This document shows positions 1-5,366 of a stretch of DNA of 5,366 nt, in pieces. Source of the DNA: Ruminococcus sp. Its GTDB lineage: Bacteria > Bacillota > Clostridia > Oscillospirales > Ruminococcaceae. Made by a program: the position numbers and the translations under genes. The stretch's first letter is position 1. Each line of letters begins with the position of its first letter. The stretch is taken from contig JAMPAO010000139.1 of the NCBI GenBank assembly GCA_023667165.1, positions 1 to 5,366 on the forward strand, written 5' to 3'. Below the pieces are notes generated by a model, which worked only from the letters and a program-made list of their open reading frames with translations, had not been told where the DNA came from and made no database searches.

Positions 1-912
1 CTGTTTTACTTCAAAGGAAAAAACTGGCGCAGATGGTTTCACGATAATATGCAGTACCGCCGCCTGAGGAAATCCGAGCTTTATCTGTTGTGGGCGGTGG
101 GTATACCCATGCTTATATTCTCTAACCAAACGGCTGCACAGATCGAAGCGGCAAGCGGCAGCGCAGGGACGGAGAGCAGCGGACTGGCGTTCTTTATAGG
201 AATAGCCGCGATCTCGGCGTTTGTAATGACGATAACTATAATTGTGCTTATAATGCAGGGCAACAAGCGTTCTTTTTATTACGAGCAGGTATCGCATATG
301 CAGTCGGGAATGATAGCATTTATGGCGGAGGTCGTTGAAAGCCGCGACGACAACACAGGCGGACATATAAAACGCACCGCGGAGTATGTGAAATGTATAG
401 CTAAAGAGATGAAGCGGCGCGGCGCATATGCCGGCATTCTTACGGAGCAGTATCTTAACAATATGGCAGTAGCCGCTCCTCTTCACGATATAGGCAAGAT
501 CCATATACCCGACGCGGTACTCAATAAAGCCGGAAAACTGACAGACGAGGAATTTGCGGTGATGAAAACGCACACTACGGAGGGCGAAAAGCTGCTAATA
601 CACGCAAAGGAAGAGCTGGGCGAATCGGATTATCTGAATACGGCGATAGAAATGGCGGCGTATCACCACGAGTGGTGGAACGGCAAGGGTTATCCCTATG
701 GGATAAGCGGAGAGGATATTCCGCTGTGCGCAAGAATAATGGCAGTGGCGGACGTTTACGACGCTTTAACATCCAAGCGCTGTTACAAGAGCGCCATGCC
801 GGTCGAAAAAGCCTGTGCAATAATCCGCGAGGAATCAGGCACACACTTTGATCCGGAGGTAACGGCAGCTTTTTTTGACTCCGATATCATAAAATCTTCC
901 GAACAGCAATAA
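1..912 (+). CDS. Membrane-bound HD-GYP domain protein (putative c-di-GMP phosphodiesterase), 5' end outside window
   Basis: The frame is open from base 1, so the visible 303 residues are the C-terminal part of a longer protein. The ATG at 49 has no convincing ribosome binding site, so I do not take it as the start. Two hydrophobic stretches (about residues 27-42 and 61-86, counted from base 1) look like the last membrane helices of an N-terminal membrane or sensor region. The cytoplasmic domain from about residue 95 carries the HD-GYP signature: TGGH (H122), HDIGK (162-166), KTH (H191), HHEWWNGKGYP (222-232) and ADVYDAL (D251). These metal ligands and the GYP loop are all present, so an active enzyme is expected. 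In this family the usual reaction is hydrolysis of cyclic di-GMP to pGpG or GMP; the substrate here is inferred. The gene ends with TAA just before a terminator and converges on the HTH regulator gene. Confidence 0.9.
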   Translation: MFYFKGKNWRRWFHDNMQYRRLRKSELYLLWAVGIPMLIFSNQTAAQIEAASGSAGTESSGLAFFIGIAAISAFVMTITIIVLIMQGNKRSFYYEQVSHMQSGMIAFMAEVVESRDDNTGGHIKRTAEYVKCIAKEMKRRGAYAGILTEQYLNNMAVAAPLHDIGKIHIPDAVLNKAGKLTDEEFAVMKTHTTEGEKLLIHAKEELGESDYLNTAIEMAAYHHEWWNGKGYPYGISGEDIPLCARIMAVADVYDALTSKRCYKSAMPVEKACAIIREESGTHFDPEVTAAFFDSDIIKSSEQQ

Positions 913-979
913 CTATGTTCAAACGGCAAAAATAAATATGAATACGTTTAGTCCTCAAATTTAAGAAAACGGATAACTT

Positions 980-1010
980 AACTGCCGAGCTTAACGGTGC
1001 GGCAGTTTTT
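980..1010 (+). terminator. Rho-independent terminator of the HD-GYP gene
   Basis: A perfect 8-bp stem (AACTGCCG at 980-987 with CGGCAGTT at 1000-1007) encloses a 12-nt loop and runs into a T tract (TTTTT, 1006-1010). It lies 67 nt after the stop codon at 912, in the right orientation for that gene. Confidence 0.8.
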
Positions 1011-1017
1011 CAATTGC

Positions 1018-1054
1018 AAAAAATAAGGCAATACCGCACGGCGGTATTGCCTTA
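1018..1054 (-). terminator. Rho-independent terminator of the HTH regulator gene
   Basis: A perfect 14-bp inverted repeat (1024-1037 with 1041-1054) has a 3-nt spacer. Read on the minus strand it is followed by six T residues (1023-1018). It lies about 80 nt beyond the stop of the regulator gene at 1137. It is back to back with the + strand terminator, so the convergent genes are insulated from each other. The long stem could also act weakly on the + strand, but there the T tract is absent. Confidence 0.85.
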
Positions 1055-1136
1055 AATCCCTTTATACAGTCGTATCCCCGCGCCTTACGGCGTTGAAATT
1101 TTCGAAACGCTTCCGGTCGTCAGCTTTTATCCCGTC

Positions 1137-2099
1137 TTATTTCTTATTTCGGACAGCGCCCATTATCCTCTTTAATGCGGGAAACAGCACTCCCGCAGCC
1201 GCAAAGATCACCCAAGTAATGTGCCAATCACCCGAAACAAAGCTTATGATAAGATATATCGCCGTTGCCGTCAGCCAGTAAGCGGAAACTGCCGCTTTAA
1301 GGGTCTTGTCCCTTTTCCTTGACCGCGCAAAATTCCCCTCCTCAAGGAGCATATTGAAACCGTCCAAAATAAGTCCCGTTCTTACCAGCAGAAACACCCC
1401 CGCAGCTTCAAATATCAGCAGGACGCCGACGCAAAAAGCAATTATCAAATCGTTTTCTTCTTTGGCAGCCGGCAGGAACAGCACCGCAGTTCCCATTATA
1501 CACAGTATCACTCCGGCTATCAAGTCCCGGGTGTGGGAACTGTTATATCCGTTCCTGCGTTCCTTTACCATTCCCGAAACGCCGTAAGCCGTTTCAATGT
1601 CTTTTTCATCAAGAAATCCGTATTTTTCCATTTTTCTGCTGTTGGAAATAAATATCCCCACAGCGGCAGCCACAAGCAGCAGCAATACGATCATGCCTAT
1701 GCTGACCCCTATTGTTTCCGACCTTACGCCGAAGTTGAACAGGCACACGGGAGAAATTATGCACATCGCCACTCCAAGGGCGTATCTGACAGCCGCTTTT
1801 TCATTTTCTGCCAGGAAACCGTTAGCCTCCTCCATGGAAACGATCACGGTTCTGCTTTCGGCGTTACCCTCTTTGATATCCTCCCCGAACTCCTCCTCGG
1901 ATATCTCGTCTTTCAAAAGGTAATCTGTAGTTACCCCGAACAGTTCCCCCATTTTAAGTATCTTCTGAAGATCGGGAACGGACTGCGCTCCCTCCCATTT
2001 TGACACAGACTGCCTGCTTACCTCCAGCCTTTCCGCCAGTTCCTCCTGCGACCAGCCGTTCTTTTTCCTTTGCAAAATTATCTTGTCCGCCAGAATCAT
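1137..2099 (-). CDS. XRE-family HTH regulator with six-helix membrane domain
   Basis: This is a 320-residue protein. Residues about 4-63 form a Cro/C1-type helix-turn-helix (SQEELAERLEVSRQSVSKWE, then a VPDLQKI...FGVTTDYLL tail typical of XRE proteins). An acidic linker of about 40 residues follows, then six hydrophobic segments (about 107-124, 130-152, 194-211, 217-240, 270-290 and 294-311). The DNA-binding domain would therefore be tethered to the membrane. I chose the ATG at 2099 because AAAAGGG (2115-2109) lies 9 nt upstream; an in-frame TTG at 2108 touches that sequence and is unlikely. The gene follows argS on the same strand but has its own promoter and terminator, so it is probably monocistronic. 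HTH proteins with C-terminal membrane helices are common in Clostridia; the signal and targets are unknown and nothing here identifies them. Confidence 0.88.
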   Translation of the reverse strand: MILADKIILQRKKNGWSQEELAERLEVSRQSVSKWEGAQSVPDLQKILKMGELFGVTTDYLLKDEISEEEFGEDIKEGNAESRTVIVSMEEANGFLAENEKAAVRYALGVAMCIISPVCLFNFGVRSETIGVSIGMIVLLLLVAAAVGIFISNSRKMEKYGFLDEKDIETAYGVSGMVKERRNGYNSSHTRDLIAGVILCIMGTAVLFLPAAKEENDLIIAFCVGVLLIFEAAGVFLLVRTGLILDGFNMLLEEGNFARSRKRDKTLKAAVSAYWLTATAIYLIISFVSGDWHITWVIFAAAGVLFPALKRIMGAVRNKK

Positions 2100-2124
2100 A
2101 TAGATCAACCCTTTTATTTTGATT

Positions 2125-2141
2125 TTCGGATGTCCTCCGAA
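2125..2141. promoter_or_regulatory. Interrupted palindrome in the regulator leader (possible operator or mRNA hairpin)
   Basis: TTCGGA and TCCGAA are perfect 6-bp arms around a 5-nt centre. They sit just downstream of the predicted -10 box (2149-2154), about where transcription would start, and upstream of the ribosome binding site. A site here could bind the HTH protein for autoregulation or fold in the 5' end of the mRNA. The structure is seen directly; the function is inferred. Confidence 0.4.
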
Positions 2142-2144
2142 TGA

Positions 2145-2243
2145 TCAAATTATATCACAAGTCTGCGGTTGCAGGCAATAAAGCCGGCTTGTCAATTTGT
2201 CAGTCCGCAGTTGCAAATAACGAAAAATCAAGGCTTTAAGCAT
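2145..2243 (-). CDS. Possible 32-residue small ORF between argS and the regulator
   Basis: An ATG at 2243 follows a strong GGAGGG with a 4-nt gap and opens a 32-codon frame (starting MLKALIFRYLQLRT) that ends at TGA 2147-2145. The same frame is also open from the argS stop codon (QFTVQEFLRLYAEGV before the ATG). I recognise no family. Against it: the ORF runs across the predicted -35 and -10 of the regulator promoter and has no downstream partner. It may be a tiny basic peptide, a remnant of a longer gene, or chance. Confidence 0.25.
   Translation of the reverse strand: MLKALIFRYLQLRTDKLTSRLYCLQPQTCDII
2149..2178 (-). promoter_or_regulatory. Promoter of the HTH regulator gene
   Basis: On the minus strand the -10 box is a perfect TATAAT (2154-2149) preceded by TGA, an extended -10. 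The -35 is a weaker TTGCCT (2178-2173) with an 18-nt spacer. It lies about 50 nt upstream of the ATG at 2099. It shows that the regulator need not be co-transcribed with argS. Confidence 0.65.
2160..2215. repeat. Pair of 14-bp direct repeats at the regulator promoter
   Basis: The two copies are AGTCTGCGGTTGCA at 2160-2173 and AGTCCGCAGTTGCA at 2202-2215. They match at 12 of 14 positions and are spaced 42 bp start to start, close to four helical turns. The first copy overlaps the spacer and touches the -35 of the regulator promoter; the second lies just upstream. The two differences swap CTGCGG for its reverse complement CCGCAG. This is the usual layout for paired protein-binding sites, but binding is an inference. 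Confidence 0.4.
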
Positions 2244-2288
2244 TACACCCTCCGCGTAAAGGCGCAGAAACTCCTGTACCGTAAATTG

Positions 2289-4040
2289 TTACATATTCTC
2301 CACCGTTTCGATGCCCAACACGTCCAAGTGCTTTATAAGCACCTTTCTTGTGAGCAGGGCAAGGGCAAGCCAGCTTGATTTTTTATCCCCGTCAAGCTCG
2401 TTTATAATGTGATTTTCGTGATAGAACGATGAAAACAGCACCGCCGTTTTATATGCGTTCTCACAGATATAATTGGGCGCTCTCTCGCCGAGCGCTCGGG
2501 CAAAGACCTCTCCCGACATTATAATGCTCAGATAAAGTTCTCTTTCCGAGCTTGAATATATCCCTTTAAGCTCGGCAGGGTGATCCCCCGCCTTTTTCAT
2601 TATGGAGTTTATCCTTGAAACGGTGTACAGCAGATATATTCCGGTTTTTCCCTCTGCGGACATAAACTTGTCCATATCGAAAATATAATCCTTAACGCGG
2701 TGGTTTATCAGGTCGCCGAACTTTATTGCAGCCATTCCCAGCTTTCTTGCATGGCTCTCCCTGTCCTTTTCTTCCACAAGAGCGGAATTTTGCAGGCGTT
2801 CCAATGAACCCTCCGTAACCGTGCTTATCAAATCGGAAAGCCTCATTACTCCCCCGTCCCTGGTTTTATAAGGCTTGCCGTCCTTGCCGTTCATAGTGCC
2901 GAAACCCAGAAACTCAAGACCCGTATCTTCGGGTACAAGTCCCGCTTTTTTGGCGCATCGGAAAACCTGCGTAAAATGCAGCTCCTGCCTGTTGTCCACC
3001 ACGTACCATATCTTGGCAGGGTGAAAGTCCTTTTCCCTCTGTATTATCGTCGCAAGGTCGGTAGTGGCGTAAATGCTCGAATTATCCGACTTTCTGACAA
3101 TGATCGGGGGCATGGGAGCCTTGTCTTCCTCCATTGCCACATCTACCACCAATGCGCCGTCGCTTTCATAGGACAGACCCTTATCCTCCAGCGTTTTCAT
3201 AAGCTCCGGAATATATTTATCCGCGTCGCTTTCACCGTACCAATAATCAAAATCCACACCCAGCTTTGAATAGTTGTCCCTAAGGTCAGCCACAGAAGCC
3301 GAAAGTATCTCCTTCCAAAGGGCAATATAGCCTGCTCTCCCCTTTTGCAGCTCATAGGTAGCGGTGTGAGCTTTTTCCGCAAACATCTTGTCCTCCTTGC
3401 TCTTTATGCTTGCGGCGGGATATATCTCGCAAAGCTGCTCCGCAGTAAGGCTTTCAACGCTGTCATTTTCGGGATCGAAATCCTCCGCAAAGCACCGTCT
3501 TTCGGGATAACGCTCCCTAAGCTCGGCGATGACCAGACCTATCTGCAGTCCCCAGTCGCCTAAATGTATATCACCGTAAACCCTGTGACCGCAAGTACGG
3601 GCAAGCCGCTTCAGCGATTCCCCTATTATTGCGGACCGAAGATGTCCCACATGAAGAGGCTTTGCAACATTGGGTCCGCCGTAGTCGATAATGATAGTTT
3701 CGGGACTGTCCGTTTGGGGAACGCCGCAGAAGCTGTCGGAATTTACTTTTCCCGCCGCGCCGAGCAGATACTCATCGGTGAGAGTGAGGTTAAGAAATCC
3801 GGGATTTACCGCTTCCGCCTTGGCAAATATATCATTTTCCGAAAGGACAGCCGCCACTTCTCCCGCTATAGCCATAGGCGCTTCCCTGAACTGCTTGGCT
3901 CCCGCAAACGCGCCGTTGCACTGGAACTGGCACAGGTCAATGCGGTCGGACGCGGTAACAATACCGAGCTTAGGATCGTAGCCGCATTTTTCAAAGGCAG
4001 CGGCGGTAATGTCCGTTAATATTTTTGTAATAAGTTCCAT
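2289..4040 (-). CDS. argS: Arginyl-tRNA synthetase
   Basis: This class I enzyme charges tRNA-Arg with arginine using ATP in the cytoplasm. From the ATG at 4040 it has 583 residues, a normal full length. In order it shows the N-terminal Arg-tRNA synthetase domain (about 1-90); a Rossmann catalytic core opening with GGPNVAKPLHVGHLRSAIIG (HIGH-type HVGH at 130-133); a core end with GTMNGKDGKPYKTRDGG (about 381-397) in place of a canonical KMSK loop, as usual for many ArgRS; and the C-terminal DALR anticodon-binding domain ending in LGIETVENM. I prefer the ATG at 4040 because AAAGGA (4055-4050) lies 9 nt upstream; the in-frame ATG at 4049 abuts that sequence directly, although it would add only three residues. 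The strong promoter at 4073-4101 leaves a leader of about 25 nt, with no room for a T-box or other long riboswitch. I see no clear terminator directly after the stop codon. Confidence 0.97.
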   Translation of the reverse strand: MELITKILTDITAAAFEKCGYDPKLGIVTASDRIDLCQFQCNGAFAGAKQFREAPMAIAGEVAAVLSENDIFAKAEAVNPGFLNLTLTDEYLLGAAGKVNSDSFCGVPQTDSPETIIIDYGGPNVAKPLHVGHLRSAIIGESLKRLARTCGHRVYGDIHLGDWGLQIGLVIAELRERYPERRCFAEDFDPENDSVESLTAEQLCEIYPAASIKSKEDKMFAEKAHTATYELQKGRAGYIALWKEILSASVADLRDNYSKLGVDFDYWYGESDADKYIPELMKTLEDKGLSYESDGALVVDVAMEEDKAPMPPIIVRKSDNSSIYATTDLATIIQREKDFHPAKIWYVVDNRQELHFTQVFRCAKKAGLVPEDTGLEFLGFGTMNGKDGKPYKTRDGGVMRLSDLISTVTEGSLERLQNSALVEEKDRESHARKLGMAAIKFGDLINHRVKDYIFDMDKFMSAEGKTGIYLLYTVSRINSIMKKAGDHPAELKGIYSSSERELYLSIIMSGEVFARALGERAPNYICENAYKTAVLFSSFYHENHIINELDGDKKSSWLALALLTRKVLIKHLDVLGIETVENM

Positions 4041-4072
4041 AATATTCATTCCTTTAGCATTTATAATAATTT

Positions 4073-4101
4073 ATTTTAGCATATTTTTCGGCATATGTCA
4101 A
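4073..4101 (-). promoter_or_regulatory. Sigma-A-type promoter of argS
   Basis: On the minus strand a perfect TTGACA (4101-4096) is separated by 17 nt from TAAAAT (4078-4073). The latter is one base from consensus and is preceded by TGC, an extended -10. Transcription would start near 4066, giving a leader of about 25 nt before the ATG at 4040. The -35 lies 2 bp from, or at, the end of the decayed insertion sequence. Confidence 0.8.
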
Positions 4102-4840
4102 TTGGGCAAGGATGAATTTTCACGGCAACAGCATTTACTTTTTCATTGCCAAAGAAGAAGGATCAAAAAGGATATCAAGAAAAAGAGTCGATTCAAGAGC
4201 AGCACGGAACATCAGCCGCTTTTTACCGATACGTTTATACTGAGCCTACGAAACAAGATCAAGTTCGGTTTTACGCAGAATATTGAGAACTAACAGGGAG
4301 TTGTCCTTTCTTGTTTTCGAAGCGTCCTCGCGAAAAATCACATCAAGACACCAATGAAGCTGATTTTCAATCGACCGATGTTTTCTGACCGAATAGGAAA
4401 ATTCATCAAGATCGGTGAGCAAAGTTATGAAATATCTTGTAAATTCATGTGTTTCGCCGTTTTTTGTTATAGTTGACCTCGCCTAGCCAAGTGCATTTAA
4501 GCCTTTCCGATCATTTTTCTGCTCCGGCCAAGACAAATCTGTCAAAAAGCCGATACTCCCTTTTTTCTATCCTGCCATGCCCCTTGTTAAGCGTTGTTTT
4601 TGAAGGTATATCAGCGGAAAATTCATTGAAGTAATCCTCTGCATCTTTGTACAATGCAGGTTGGTTGAGTTTCAAGCCTATTTTATAATCAGCCTTTTTC
4701 TCGATTATCTTTTCGAAAATTTTCTTTTGGCAGCTCATTGCATCGGCTGTCACTATGTTTTCCTTAACATCGATCAAATCAAGCAGTTCGGGAACTGCGG
4801 TTATCTAATTTGTTTTTTCTTCAACCGCCAACTCTCCTAA

Positions 4841-4941
4841 TACAAATCCCCATTAGAATTATGGTAAAAGGAAACTGCCGCAAAAACTTGCATATATGGT
4901 TTTTGCGGCGGGAGATTCCCATAATTCAATGAAGGTTTGTA
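4841..4941. mobile_element. 101-bp palindromic MITE-like element nested in the ISAs1 transposase
   Basis: The element starts TACAAATCC and ends GGTTTGTA, giving 6-bp perfect termini. A 13-bp paired block with one bulge follows (CATTAGAATTATGG at 4851-4864 against CCATAATTCAATG at 4919-4931). The inner stem is a perfect 11 bp (GCCGCAAAAAC at 4877-4887 with GTTTTTGCGGC at 4899-4909), around an 11-nt loop containing CATATATG. It is flanked by TAA at 4838-4840 and 4942-4944. Deleting the element plus one TAA joins the transposase codons for MT-L-GEL, matching the family. It encodes no protein; the reading frame running through it is only the interrupted transposase frame. Its parent transposon family is not identifiable from one copy. 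Confidence 0.75.
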
Positions 4942-5094
4942 TAAGGTCATCTGATTTTCGGCAACAAATGCGCTGACAACGTGATAAGCTTTATGCTTAT
5001 CGTTTCCACTGCCGCATATTGTTTTTCCGTCTATTGCAACTGTTCCTCGCTTTGTTCTTTCTGCCAATACCCGATTTGTCAGGCATAACGAAAG

Positions 5095-5129
5095 TTCAGA
5101 CGAGTCAAGTTTTTCAAAACTCGTCTGAA
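5095..5129. repeat. 11-bp inverted repeat spanning a frameshift site in the transposase remnant
   Basis: TTCAGACGAGT (5095-5105) and ACTCGTCTGAA (5119-5129) are perfect inverted copies around a 13-nt AT-rich centre. The base missing from the A run (5116-5119), which breaks the transposase frame, lies at the edge of this hairpin. It is probably a chance feature of coding sequence, but it may have favoured the slip. Confidence 0.4.
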
Positions 5130-5366
5130 TGTATCACTGTCGGGTATACCGTTCGGAAGTTCAAGAAATTTCGCAAGATACTCACGGCGACTTCTGACGA
5201 ATGCATCCATATCGGCAAAATCTTCCCATCCCACATATTACGGTACACAGTCCTATGATTATTATATCTTCAAGCTTATGGCGGATATTTCCGTATCCGG
5301 TTCTCCTCGGTTCGTTGATATTTTTTATTCCTTTTGGTACAATATAATCAAAGCTTGCAGCCGGTA

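Larger units (their letters stand above)
4104..5366 (-). mobile_element. Decayed ISAs1-family insertion sequence, continuing beyond the right edge
   Basis: A nearly complete but dead ISAs1-type transposase occupies 4135-5366. Beyond its stop codon is an AT-rich tail (4104-4134) that probably holds the IS end, roughly GGGCAAGGATGAATTTTC read inward on the + strand. The exact boundary and target duplication cannot be fixed because the other end is outside the window; the terminus could lie a few bases further left, inside the argS -35 box. The element points the same way as argS and sits immediately upstream of it. A smaller element (4841-4941) is nested inside. Confidence 0.75.
4135..5366 (-). 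pseudogene. ISAs1-family DDE transposase, multiply disrupted
   Basis: Following the protein across frames from the right edge gives, in order: SFDYIVPKGIKNINEPRR, HKLEDIIIIGLCTVICG, EDFADMDAF, LPNGIPDSDTFRRV, LDSSELSLCLTNRVLAERTK, VAIDGKTICGS, ITAVPELLDLIDVKENIVTA, DAMSCQKKI, KGHGRIEKREYR, ARSTITKNGETHEF, SIENQLHWCLDV and RLMFRAALE. The candidate catalytic residues survive (D of AIDGK, D of TADAM, E of SIEN). Lesions: a +1 shift near 5225-5232; a -1 shift in an A run on the + strand at 5116-5119; a 101-bp insertion at 4841-4941; TAG at 4807-4805; a +1 shift in the A run at 4544-4548; TAG at 4485-4483; TAG at 4248-4246. HWSIEN, usual in the family, reads HRSIEN. Without the insertion the visible length is about 376 codons, close to a full ISAs1 transposase, so the start codon should lie just outside the right edge. 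Confidence 0.9.

Noticed and set aside
1533..2003. A 156-residue + strand ORF
   Set aside because: It lies wholly antisense to the well-supported HTH regulator gene and shows no recognisable domain.
2169..2378. A 69-residue + strand ORF
   Set aside because: Its distal half is antisense to the argS C-terminus and the rest crosses the regulator promoter region; no motif and no ribosome binding site stands out.
4050..4103. T-box or other riboswitch before argS
   Set aside because: The predicted promoter leaves a leader of only about 25 nt and no specifier hairpin or antiterminator is visible.
4009..4293. A 94-residue + strand ORF across the argS upstream region
   Set aside because: It is antisense to the transposase C-terminus and the argS promoter, has no recognisable motif, and lies opposite readable transposase sequence.
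4784..4799. Tight inverted repeat GCAGTTC-GG-GAACTGC
   Set aside because: It falls in the conserved transposase codons for AVPEL and is explained by coding sequence; no T tract or operator context.
4837..5067. A 76-residue minus-strand ORF
   Set aside because: Its first part is the AIDGKTICGS region of the broken transposase and the rest is translation of the inserted 101-bp palindrome; it is not a gene.

Overview
The window looks like chromosomal DNA of a Gram-positive anaerobe of the class Clostridia, possibly a Ruminococcus-like organism. This is inferred from the protein style, the AGGA-type ribosome binding sites, the moderate GC content and an ISAs1-type transposase of the kind seen in gut Firmicutes. 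The taxonomic call is tentative. I see no tRNA, rRNA, CRISPR array or recognisable defence system.

Left part (1-1060): the 3' portion of a membrane-bound HD-GYP protein, a candidate cyclic-di-GMP phosphodiesterase, enters from the left edge on the + strand and ends at 912. Two back-to-back intrinsic terminators follow. One (980-1010) serves this gene; the other (1018-1054) serves the convergent regulator gene.

Middle part (1137-4101), all on the - strand: argS (arginyl-tRNA synthetase) has its own strong sigma-A-type promoter and a leader of only about 25 nt, too short for a T-box. Downstream of it is a gene for an XRE-type HTH regulator fused to a six-helix membrane domain, with its own promoter. 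Two 14-bp direct repeats lie at that promoter and a 17-bp interrupted palindrome lies in its leader. A 32-codon ORF with a good Shine-Dalgarno sequence fills part of the argS-regulator gap, but its reality is uncertain.

Right part (about 4104-5366): a decayed ISAs1-family insertion sequence on the - strand, running off the right edge. Its transposase can be reconstructed almost end to end but carries three frameshifts, three in-frame TAG codons and a 101-bp insertion. That insertion is an imperfect palindrome with matching ends and a TAA target duplication. Removing it with one TAA copy rejoins the transposase reading frame exactly, so it appears to be a nested, non-autonomous MITE-like element and is the most interesting item here. 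The IS end abuts the -35 box of the argS promoter, so the IS may have shaped argS expression.
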